Assembly (NCBI GenBank): GCA_030603265.1
Contig: JAUVYD010000033.1
Span: 1-9,210, forward strand
DNA from: Dehalococcoidia bacterium
GTDB lineage: Bacteria; Chloroflexota; Dehalococcoidia; GIF9; AB-539-J10
Length of the DNA: 9,210 nucleotides
Direction: 5' to 3'
Below, in pieces: positions 1 through 5,721 of this stretch. Under the pieces are notes generated by a model. That model saw only the letters and a list, made by a program, of their open reading frames with translations, was not told the DNA's origin and made no database searches. Numbering within the stretch: position 1 is the stretch's first letter; every line of letters begins with the position of its first letter. The translations under genes were made by a program, and so were the position numbers.

Positions 1-524
1 AGAACCGCGTCTCGCAGCGATTGCAGCCTTGCTCGCAGACTGCGGTCAATCACTCTGTCGCCAACCTTCAGCACGATGCCTCCAATGATGGCAGGATCGA
101 CCCTCGCATCGAGTACGAAGTCCGCGCTCGTCATGTCGCGCAGCCGCTTCTCAACCAACCGCCTTGTTTCCGCGTCGAGAGGTATCGCCGTCACGACTCC
201 GGCAACCCGCACGCCGCGATGCTCGTCCAGCAGTATCGAGTACTCCCGAGCGACATCGCCAAGCATGCTGAGGTTGCCGTGCCGGGCCAGCAGGCTTGCG
301 AAGTCGATGACCTCAGGCAGCACATTGCCATAGTGCTCTCCGGCGGGCGCCTCGCTCATATCCGAGCTTCCGTCCTCGATCGACATGCAGTACCGGACAA
401 TCTCGTCCTGAGGGATAGCCGCCAGGGCATGCAAATCGCTCCGCCATTTCTCGAGCTGCCTGGCACCTGCAGCAAGCTCGAACGCACGCCGTGCATAGAA
501 CCCGGCTATCCTTGAGATAGACAC
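1..524 (-). CDS. atpH: F1Fo ATP synthase delta subunit, 3' end cut by the window edge
   Basis: Delta (OSCP-like) subunit, which sits on top of F1 and joins it to the b-subunit stalk. The minus-strand frame is open from just after atpF to base 1, giving about 174 residues, so only the last few codons are likely missing (family about 175-185 aa). The N-terminal helical domain opens with ISRIAGFYARRAFELA. The C-terminal domain carries the family signature VDPAIIGGIVLKVGDRVIDRSL (split: VDPAIIGG, then GDRVIDRSL) near residues 142-162. There is no ATG near the N-terminus. I chose GTG at 524-522; an in-frame TTG at 533-531, overlapping the atpF stop as TTGA, is nearly as likely. Either start leaves the gene effectively touching atpF, so translational coupling is expected. 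Identity is secure; the start is not. Confidence 0.9.
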   Translation of the reverse strand, partial: MSISRIAGFYARRAFELAAGARQLEKWRSDLHALAAIPQDEIVRYCMSIEDGSSDMSEAPAGEHYGNVLPEVIDFASLLARHGNLSMLGDVAREYSILLDEHRGVRVAGVVTAIPLDAETRRLVEKRLRDMTSADFVLDARVDPAIIGGIVLKVGDRVIDRSLRARLQSLRDAV

Positions 525-529
525 GTCCG

Positions 530-1030
530 TCAACGCCCCGGTTCCAACGGCAGTCGTTCCTCCAGCGCCCGCTGGATGAGCCTGCGATGACGCTCAGTAT
601 CGAGGTTCTCCACAACAATCGCCTCGGCCGTCGAAATCGCCGCGTCCGCAAACTCCCGTCGCAGTTCCTCCACAATGACCCTCCGCTGGTCCTCAAGCTG
701 AGTCCTTGACTCCTCGGCGATGGCACGCGCTTCCTCTCTCGCCTCTGAGCGGGCCTCCTCCAGCAAGCGGTCACGGGTCACACCCGCCTCAAGCAGGATT
801 CGATGCGCCTCCAGACGTGCGTCCTTCAGTTCCTGCTCGGCCTCTGCTCGTACGCGTTCGCACTCGGAGCGAGCGCTCTCCGTCTCCTCCACGCTGTCAC
901 GAATGCGACGTGACCGCTCTTCCAGCACTCGCCTTATCGGCCTGTAGCCGAAGTAAGAGAGCGCGGCAACCAATATCAGGAAGCTGACGAGCTGTCCAAC
1001 AAACATTGGCAGATCCAAGCCTATTCCCAT
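530..1030 (-). CDS. atpF: F1Fo ATP synthase b subunit
   Basis: Peripheral-stalk b subunit, 166 aa, anchored in the membrane and holding F1 static through delta. Residues about 9-27 form one hydrophobic segment (MFVGQLVSFLILVAALSYF). This is followed by YRPIRRVLEER and a long, charged, Glu/Arg/Ala-rich helix to about residue 135, as expected for the right-handed coiled coil of the b dimer. The C-terminus (about 136-166) would contact delta. I chose ATG at 1030-1028 because GGAGGGAG at 1047-1040 lies 9 bases upstream; the longer TTG start at 1039 would abut that ribosome binding site. It lies 26 bases after atpE and meets atpH at its stop. Only one b-type gene is visible between atpE and atpH, so a b2 homodimer is inferred rather than a b/b' pair. 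Confidence 0.95.
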   Translation of the reverse strand: MGIGLDLPMFVGQLVSFLILVAALSYFGYRPIRRVLEERSRRIRDSVEETESARSECERVRAEAEQELKDARLEAHRILLEAGVTRDRLLEEARSEAREEARAIAEESRTQLEDQRRVIVEELRREFADAAISTAEAIVVENLDTERHRRLIQRALEERLPLEPGR

Positions 1031-1056
1031 TGGCTCCAACTCCCTCCGCAGGATCG

Positions 1057-1293
1057 TCAGACGACGAAAATCAGCAGTATGGCGATAATCAGCACATATA
1101 TCGCCACAGCCTCAGCGAACGCAATCGCAAGGACCATATTCATGCTGATTGGGCCCCTCGCCTCAGGATTTCGACCGAGAGCGTTCATCGCTGCCTTCCC
1201 GATCATGGCAATGGCAATGCTGGGCCCTATAGTGCCGATACCCATACTCAGGCCGACGGCCAGTAGCTTGGCTGTCTCAGCGGATATCTCCAT
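1057..1293 (-). CDS. atpE: F1Fo ATP synthase c subunit (proteolipid ring)
   Basis: Ring-forming proteolipid of the rotor, 78 aa, two transmembrane helices joined by the polar loop GRNPEARG (residues 40-47). The ion-carrying carboxylate is Glu61 in AFAEAVAIY. The residues that complete a Na+ site in Na+-type c subunits (Gln in helix 1; Ser/Thr after the Glu) are Ile28 and Ala62 here, so H+ coupling is predicted. Helix 1 reads G23-P-S25-I-A27-I-A29, departing from the common GxGxGxG packing motif. The start is ATG at 1293, preceded by a strong ribosome binding site, AAGGAGGG at 1307-1300, 6 bases away; the longer GTG reading at 1311 would place that site inside the gene. This is the best Shine-Dalgarno in the operon, fitting the high copy number of c. 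Confidence 0.96.
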   Translation of the reverse strand: MEISAETAKLLAVGLSMGIGTIGPSIAIAMIGKAAMNALGRNPEARGPISMNMVLAIAFAEAVAIYVLIIAILLIFVV

Positions 1294-1299
1294 GTTGCG

Positions 1300-1307
1300 C
1301 CCTCCTT
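1300..1307 (-). promoter_or_regulatory. Strong Shine-Dalgarno of atpE
   Basis: On the minus strand the bases read AAGGAGGG, followed by six bases and the ATG of atpE at 1293. It is close to a full anti-16S match and fixes the atpE start. The neighbouring atpB has no comparable site, so the operon probably raises c-subunit output at the translational level. Confidence 0.85.
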
Positions 1308-1333
1308 GCACTTCAGGCAGTTAGAGACTATTA

Positions 1334-2173
1334 CTACGCGGAACTCACTGCCACGTAGCCGAATATGGCGGTGAGTCCCGCAAAGATGAGTGCCTGGACA
1401 ATGCCAAACAAGGCCTCCAGTGCATAGAACAGAGATGGTACCACTAACGGTACAAGAAAGAGCGCCACTCCGGTGAGCACGACCCCGGCCAGCATGTTGC
1501 CGAAGAGACGAAATGTGAAGCTCACGACCCGCACAGAATGGCCCAGCACTTCCATGGCTCCCACAAACGGGGACAGCACTCCATGTCGGTCGAAGTCGAA
1601 GAACGTCTTCAAGTACGACAGTCCGCGAGCCCTGAATCCCCAGTACTCGATGGATATGACACAGAGAAGCGCGAGCATGAGCGGAACATTGATGTCGGTA
1701 CTCGCACAGCGAAGAAGAGGCACTCCGTTCAGCTTCAAGGACTCGAAGCCGGGTAGGAGACTCAGCCACGCGTTGAACAGCACGAACAGAAAGACAGTCA
1801 CGACAATGGGGAAGAAACGCTTCTCGTTCTCCTTGCCGACGAGACCCTCGATGAACCCCATGGCATACTCGCATATGAGCTCCGCCAGGTTCTGGAGACC
1901 CGTCGGCACAAGCCGAACTCTACGTGCGGCCAGAGCGAAAAACGCGATGAGTGAGACCCCCGTGAGCCAGGATGCCAGAAGCGTGTTGGTGACAGGCAGA
2001 GCGCCGAACGGACGTCCCGCGGGAAGCTCCAGATGCGGTGTTCCCACAGCCAGAATCGCCATGGGCTGCCTGCCGGCTATCATGGACCCCACACCACCAC
2101 CCACGAAGCTCGCCACGGCGAGAATCACCGCGACCACGCCCACGACAGATAGCAGTTTGCGCATGGACACCAT
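1334..2173 (-). CDS. atpB: F1Fo ATP synthase a subunit
   Basis: Membrane stator subunit that forms the two proton half-channels against the c ring; 279 aa, multi-spanning. Landmarks: an N-terminal membrane helix at about residues 6-24; VTNTLLASWLTG (61-72); LLRCASTDINVPLMLALL (153-170); the essential Arg222 in FRLFGNMLAG (221-230); and Gln260 in GIVQALIFAGLTAIF, matching E. coli Q252. The position equivalent to E. coli E219 is Val231, while the one equivalent to H245 is Glu253, so only one of that polar pair is kept. The start is ATG at 2173, giving MVSMRK; a second ATG at 2164 is possible, and neither has a good ribosome binding site. It is the first atp gene of the cluster. I see no atpI or atpZ gene directly upstream. 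Confidence 0.96.
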   Translation of the reverse strand: MVSMRKLLSVVGVVAVILAVASFVGGGVGSMIAGRQPMAILAVGTPHLELPAGRPFGALPVTNTLLASWLTGVSLIAFFALAARRVRLVPTGLQNLAELICEYAMGFIEGLVGKENEKRFFPIVVTVFLFVLFNAWLSLLPGFESLKLNGVPLLRCASTDINVPLMLALLCVISIEYWGFRARGLSYLKTFFDFDRHGVLSPFVGAMEVLGHSVRVVSFTFRLFGNMLAGVVLTGVALFLVPLVVPSLFYALEALFGIVQALIFAGLTAIFGYVAVSSA

Positions 2174-2446
2174 CGTTCTCTAGGGGGCGCCCACAATGCA
2201 GGATGAACGGTCAGCAGACTCCACCACGCCCGTACCGGCCCATGCCACTCTCAATCCGACCACATCCCTCAACGACTGCCCCCTTCGCGCCCGTTGTGTC
2301 TGTGGCTCGCCCTCAGCCGCACATCACAGCACCAACGCGGCGGCAACTCGACTCAAACCTGCGTTATGCAAGTATGCGTGACGGAGAACTGCAATGAAAG
2401 AACCGAAGCACTCGACAGGCCGGCGAGTCTCGATGCTGCCCCGCAC
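2174..2446. other. Gap between the BFN gene and atpB, no recognisable gene
   Basis: These 273 bases separate the stop of the BFN gene from the atpB start. Read on the minus strand, the only open stretches are short (about 40 codons from a GTG at 2446, and a 22-codon GTG frame ending at the TAG near 2182). Neither resembles AtpI, AtpZ or any protein I know. A 5-bp inverted repeat (ACTCG at 2410-2414, CGAGT at 2424-2428) has no clean T run after it, so I do not call a terminator. I found no convincing -35/-10 pair for the atp operon. The operon promoter may be weak or non-canonical, or transcription may read through from the BFN gene. Confidence 0.5.
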
Positions 2447-2968
2447 TCACGACTTGCGTCTCTTGAAGTCTTCCAGGTCCAGAGTGCTGATGAAGTCCTT
2501 GAATGCAGAGAGGCCCTCCATCTCCATCTCATCGACTTTGCCCTCGGTCACCGGCTTGCCGGTGTCCTCGTCGAGCGTGATGCCCGCCTTCGACAGCACC
2601 GATTCCTCGGCATAGATGGGCACTTCGGCTCTCACCGCCAGGGCAAGCGCATCGCTGGGCCGCGAGTCGACCTCGATCTCCTCACCGCTCGCACTCAGCG
2701 CAAGCTTGGCGTAGAAAGTGTCCTTCTGCAGGTCGTTGACGACAACGTATTCAGGCTTCGCCCCGAGCGATGTGATGACAGATTGGAGCAGGTCGTGAGT
2801 CAGAGGCCGGGCCAATTCCACGTTCTGCAGTTTGACTGCAATTGCATCCGCCTCCGCAGGGCCAATCCAGATGGGTAGATACCGGGTGGAGTACTTCTCC
2901 TTCAAGATGACCACCCGCTGGTAGTTCATCAAGCTGACTCTGATGCTGTCGATCGTCATCTCGACCAT
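2447..2968 (-). CDS. Bifunctional nuclease (BFN/DUF151) family protein
   Basis: 173-aa protein of the BFN domain family (Pfam DUF151). Plant members have been reported to have DNase and RNase activity; the bacterial role is poorly defined, so a nuclease function here is inferred from the family name only. Signature stretches are clear: LPIWIGPAEADAIA (31-44), ARPLTHDLL (53-61), and DSRPSDALALAVR (101-113) followed by VPIYAEESVL. The acidic C-terminal tail ends EGLSAFKDFISTLDLEDFKRR, a style often seen after the BFN domain. No signal peptide or membrane segment is visible, so it should be cytoplasmic. I chose ATG at 2968 because AGAGGTGA (2980-2973) precedes it; a longer frame from 3004 adds 12 unconserved residues and would bury this site. 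It is the first gene of the leftward transcript and may share it with the atp genes. Confidence 0.88.
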   Translation of the reverse strand: MVEMTIDSIRVSLMNYQRVVILKEKYSTRYLPIWIGPAEADAIAVKLQNVELARPLTHDLLQSVITSLGAKPEYVVVNDLQKDTFYAKLALSASGEEIEVDSRPSDALALAVRAEVPIYAEESVLSKAGITLDEDTGKPVTEGKVDEMEMEGLSAFKDFISTLDLEDFKRRKS

Positions 2969-3018
2969 TTCGTCACCTCTCTGGCGTACCCGACCACAAC
3001 GCAAGAATAGCTGGTCTA

Positions 3019-3049
3019 ATCATAGCACAGGGGCGTGTCGCCGCAGCAA
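3019..3049 (-). promoter_or_regulatory. Probable promoter of the BFN gene (leftward)
   Basis: On the minus strand TATGAT (3024-3019) is preceded by TGC, giving an extended -10 element, TGCTATGAT. A partial -35, TTGCTG, lies at 3049-3044 with a long 19-base spacer; the extended -10 could compensate for this. The predicted RNA start near 3012 leaves a leader of about 44 bases before the ATG at 2968. This is inference from motif match only. Confidence 0.5.
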
Positions 3050-3076
3050 TCCGCACGTCCGGCACTAACGCTTTCG

Positions 3077-3105
3077 TTGCCCCCTCCAGGTGCCTGAGGT
3101 ATGAT
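3077..3105 (+). promoter_or_regulatory. Probable sigma-70 promoter of ppsA (rightward)
   Basis: TTGCCC at 3077-3082 (4 of 6 against TTGACA) and TATGAT at 3100-3105 (5 of 6 against TATAAT) are separated by exactly 17 bases. The predicted start is near 3112, giving a leader of about 68 bases before the ppsA ATG. It faces away from the BFN promoter, and only 27 bases separate the two -35 elements. Confidence 0.65.
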
Positions 3106-3128
3106 TGGTGTTCCGCTTCGCACAGTCC

Positions 3129-3150
3129 CGTCTCACGTCTTCCCGAGACG
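3129..3150 (+). promoter_or_regulatory. Stem-loop in the ppsA leader
   Basis: CGTCTC (3129-3134) and GAGACG (3145-3150) form a perfect 6-bp stem with a 10-base loop. It lies downstream of the predicted transcription start (about 3112) and 13 bases before the ppsA ribosome binding site. There is no following T run, so it is not a terminator. It could affect mRNA stability or translation, or be an operator half-site pair, or be chance. Confidence 0.3.
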
Positions 3151-3163
3151 CCACACTACCACG

Positions 3164-3171
3164 AAGGGGGA
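3164..3171 (+). promoter_or_regulatory. Shine-Dalgarno of ppsA, fixes its start
   Basis: AAGGGGGA lies 8 bases before the ATG at 3180. It decides between that start and a longer frame beginning at 3105, whose first codon overlaps the -10 hexamer of the predicted promoter and so could not be transcribed from it. Confidence 0.75.
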
Positions 3172-3179
3172 CCACGTGT

Positions 3180-5588
3180 ATGGACTACATCAAGCGACTT
3201 GATGAAGTTGGAATCACCGATGTTGGGATTGTCGGTGGAAAGAACGCCTCCCTCGGCGAGATGCTCCGCGCGCTCAGCACCAAGGGCGTGAGAGTGCCGT
3301 CCGGGTTCGCCGTGACCGCCGAGGGATATCGCTACTTCGTCCAGGAAGCCGGGCTGGACCGGCAAATCAGGAACATCCTGAGCGACTTGGACACGCATGA
3401 CATGCGTGGGCTTGCCTCCCGTGGGGCACGTGTACGACGGATAATCACGGATGCCCCACTCCCCACGACGCTCGAGCAGGAGATCATCCAGGCATATGCT
3501 TCCATGCAGGAAGAGTACGGCAGCGAGGTAGATGTTGCGGTCAGAAGCAGCGCGACGGCTGAGGACCTGCCTGACGCGTCCTTTGCCGGACAGCAAGAGA
3601 CGTATCTGAACGTCAGGGGACCGAAGGAGCTTCTAGACAGGGTTCGCGCGTGCTTCGCGTCGCTGTTCACCAACCGCGCGATTTCGTACCGTGAAGACAA
3701 GGGCTTCGACCATTTCGACGTCTACCTGTCAGTGGGCGTACAGAAAATGGCGCGTTCCGATCTCGCGTGCTCGGGCGTGATGTTCTCGATCGACACCGAG
3801 TCGGGATTCAGAGATGCCGTGTACATTACGGGAGCGTACGGCCTTGGAGAGAACGTGGTCCAGGGAACGGTAAACCCGGATCAGTTCTACGTGTTCAAGC
3901 CAACGTTACGCCAGGGATACCACGCCATCATCGAGCGGAGCCTGGGCACCAAGGCGAAGAAGCTGGTCTACCGCTCGACGGGACGCGGCACGCGACAAGC
4001 CACGGTTGCACTTAGCGACCGACGTCGGTTCATCCTCAATGACGATGAGATTCTCCAGCTTGCGCGGTGGGCCTGTATCATCGAAGAGCACTACGGCAAG
4101 CCTATGGACATCGAGTGGGCCAAGGACGGCTTGACCGGAGGGCTGTTCGTGCTGCAAGCGCGGCCGGAAACCGTGCACGCCCGCCGGGCCAGCGCGGTTC
4201 TCACCACCTACATCCTTGAGGAGCCGGGCAGACTCCTCCTTACCGGCGAGTCCGTGGGCATGAAGATAGGCCAGGGAAGGGTCCACGTGATAGCAGACGC
4301 CTCCGAGATTGCCGGCTTCGAGGAGGGAGAGGTGCTGGTTACCGACATGACGGACCCCGACTGGGAGCCAATCATGAAGATAGCCGGAGCAATCGTCACG
4401 AATCAGGGAGGTAGAACGTGCCATGCAGCCATCGTCAGCCGAGAGCTTGGCGTTCCATGCGTCATCGGCACGAGCACGGGAACGCGCACGCTCGCCAAGG
4501 CAGACGCCGTTACAATTGACTGCTCGGAAGGACGCGGCAAGGTCTATTCGGGGATGCTCAAATACCGCATCGATGAGGTCGCGCTCGACAGTGTTCCCCG
4601 CCCCAGGACACAGATCATGATGAATGTCGGCATCCCCGACGAGGCGTTCATCAAGGGGCAGATTCCCAACGATGGCGTGGGGCTGGCGAGAGAGGAGTTC
4701 ATCATCAACTCCTATATCGGCATTCACCCGATGGCGCTCATCCAGTATGACCATCTGAAGGAGCGGGCCGCGGGCGACCCGCGCATCGCACGTGTCGTGC
4801 GTGCAATCGACAAGAAGACCCAAGGATACCACGACAAGTCCCAGTTCTATGTGGATAACCTTGCGATGGGCATCGCGAAGATCGCGGCCGGCTTCTACCC
4901 GAACGACGTGATTGTCCGGTTTTCCGACTTCAAGACGAACGAGTACGCCAACCTCGTCGGCGGCTACCTCTACGAACCGGTGGAGAGCAACCCAATGATC
5001 GGCTGGCGTGGTGCGTCACGCTACTACGACGAGCGATTCAAGCCCGCCTTCGGCATGGAGTGTGCCGCCATCAAGCGCGTTCGCAACGACATGGGGCTGA
5101 CCAACGTCAAGGTCATGGTCCCATTCTGCCGCACGCCAGAGGAAGGCCGGCGGGTGATTGAAGTCATGCGGGGCTTCGGCCTGGTGCAGGGAGAGAACGG
5201 CTTGGAGGTATACATGATGTGCGAGGTCCCGTCGAACGTGACCCTCGCAGATCAGTTCGCCGAAGTGTTCGACGGATTCAGCATAGGCTCTAACGACCTG
5301 ACGCAACTCATGCTGGGCATCGACAGAGACTCCGAGGCACTGTCCAAGATTTCCGACGAGAGGGACGAGGCCGTGATGCGAGTGATCAAGCAGACCATCG
5401 AGTTCGCGCGCAGCCACAAGCCGCCACGAAAGGTCGGCATCTGCGGACAGGCGCCAAGCGACTTCCCGGGGTTTGCTGAATACCTTGTGAAGTGTGGTAT
5501 TGACTCAATATCACTGAACTCGGACGTTGTCCTGCAAACCCGCATCCGTGTGGCTGAGCTGGAGATGCTTGGACTCGTGGACAGCTAG
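3180..5588 (+). CDS. ppsA: Phosphoenolpyruvate synthase (pyruvate, water dikinase)
   Basis: Cytoplasmic enzyme making PEP from pyruvate, ATP and water, with AMP and phosphate as by-products; it feeds gluconeogenesis. 802 aa, close to the usual 790-800. The N-terminal ATP-binding domain begins VGGKNASLGEM (18-28) and includes VRSSATAEDLPDASFAGQQE (121-140). The swivelling phosphohistidine domain has GGRTCHAAIVSRELGVPCVIG around His415. The PEP/pyruvate barrel includes RFSDFKTNEY (580-589), MCEVPSN (680-686), SIGSNDLTQ (701-709) and the general acid Cys755 in GICGQAPSD. The GGKNASLGEM start and the Cys motif favour PEP synthase over pyruvate phosphate dikinase. No key residue is missing. No gene for the kinase/phosphatase that regulates PEP synthase in other bacteria is visible nearby. 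It is probably transcribed from its own promoter; read-through into dnaG is possible because no terminator is evident. Confidence 0.96.
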   Translation: MDYIKRLDEVGITDVGIVGGKNASLGEMLRALSTKGVRVPSGFAVTAEGYRYFVQEAGLDRQIRNILSDLDTHDMRGLASRGARVRRIITDAPLPTTLEQEIIQAYASMQEEYGSEVDVAVRSSATAEDLPDASFAGQQETYLNVRGPKELLDRVRACFASLFTNRAISYREDKGFDHFDVYLSVGVQKMARSDLACSGVMFSIDTESGFRDAVYITGAYGLGENVVQGTVNPDQFYVFKPTLRQGYHAIIERSLGTKAKKLVYRSTGRGTRQATVALSDRRRFILNDDEILQLARWACIIEEHYGKPMDIEWAKDGLTGGLFVLQARPETVHARRASAVLTTYILEEPGRLLLTGESVGMKIGQGRVHVIADASEIAGFEEGEVLVTDMTDPDWEPIMKIAGAIVTNQGGRTCHAAIVSRELGVPCVIGTSTGTRTLAKADAVTIDCSEGRGKVYSGMLKYRIDEVALDSVPRPRTQIMMNVGIPDEAFIKGQIPNDGVGLAREEFIINSYIGIHPMALIQYDHLKERAAGDPRIARVVRAIDKKTQGYHDKSQFYVDNLAMGIAKIAAGFYPNDVIVRFSDFKTNEYANLVGGYLYEPVESNPMIGWRGASRYYDERFKPAFGMECAAIKRVRNDMGLTNVKVMVPFCRTPEEGRRVIEVMRGFGLVQGENGLEVYMMCEVPSNVTLADQFAEVFDGFSIGSNDLTQLMLGIDRDSEALSKISDERDEAVMRVIKQTIEFARSHKPPRKVGICGQAPSDFPGFAEYLVKCGIDSISLNSDVVLQTRIRVAELEMLGLVDS

Positions 5589-5641
5589 CCCACACAACCC
5601 CGGTGTTCCCTTGGTGGTTGTCGCCCGCGAGGCGTGCGGCG

Positions 5642-5650
5642 TGCTATCCT
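5642..5650 (+). promoter_or_regulatory. Possible extended -10 promoter upstream of dnaG
   Basis: TGCTATCCT (TG, one base, TATCCT) resembles an extended -10 element and matches the TGCTAT of the BFN promoter. No good -35 sits at 16-18 bases; TTGTCG at 5618-5623 is 21 bases away. It would start RNA near 5657, about 65 bases before the dnaG ATG. This is weak evidence; transcription from ppsA is the alternative. Confidence 0.35.
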
Positions 5651-5652
5651 GA

Positions 5653-5700
5653 TGCCTGTCATGAAATCCGCGCCACACTGCTGACACGTTCTCACAGGCA
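5653..5700. repeat. 7-bp inverted repeat in the dnaG leader
   Basis: TGCCTGT (5653-5659) and ACAGGCA (5694-5700) are perfect inverted copies separated by 34 bases, between the possible promoter and the dnaG start. They could pair in RNA or mark paired protein sites. A 7-bp match in a region this size is not far from chance. Confidence 0.3.
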
Positions 5701-5721
5701 GTAGCGCAGTCTTGCCAGCAC

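Noticed and set aside
313..774. Minus-strand frame spanning the atpF/atpH junction
   Set aside because: Out-of-frame shadow; the true atpH frame is open from 524 to base 1 with clear delta-subunit motifs.
1473..2183. Plus-strand open frame (236 codons) opposite atpB
   Set aside because: Antisense shadow of the a subunit; the composition is rich in Arg, Ser, Thr and Pro, with no family resemblance.
2372..2400. Candidate -35/-10 pairs for the atp operon on the minus strand (for example TTTCAT with CATACT)
   Set aside because: Matches of only 2 of 6 and 4 of 6; such pairs occur by chance in any intergenic region of this size.
2410..2428. ACTCG/CGAGT repeat after the BFN gene as a terminator
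   Set aside because: Only a 5-bp stem, and the minus-strand downstream sequence is not a clean T tract.
2324..2446. 40-codon GTG frame after the BFN stop as a missing atpI
   Set aside because: Too short and lacking the paired hydrophobic helices of AtpI; no ribosome binding site.
2294..2878. Plus-strand open frame (194 codons) opposite the BFN gene
   Set aside because: It mostly overlaps the BFN gene antisense, has no start context, and its sequence is not protein-like.
3906..4832. Long minus-strand open frame (308 codons) opposite ppsA
   Set aside because: It lies wholly antisense to a well-conserved enzyme, shows no recognisable family or ribosome binding site, and is the kind of shadow frame expected in GC-rich coding DNA.
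5594..5621. Inverted repeat ACAACC/GGTTGT just after ppsA as an intrinsic terminator
   Set aside because: The stem is short with a long loop, and GC-rich sequence rather than a T run follows.
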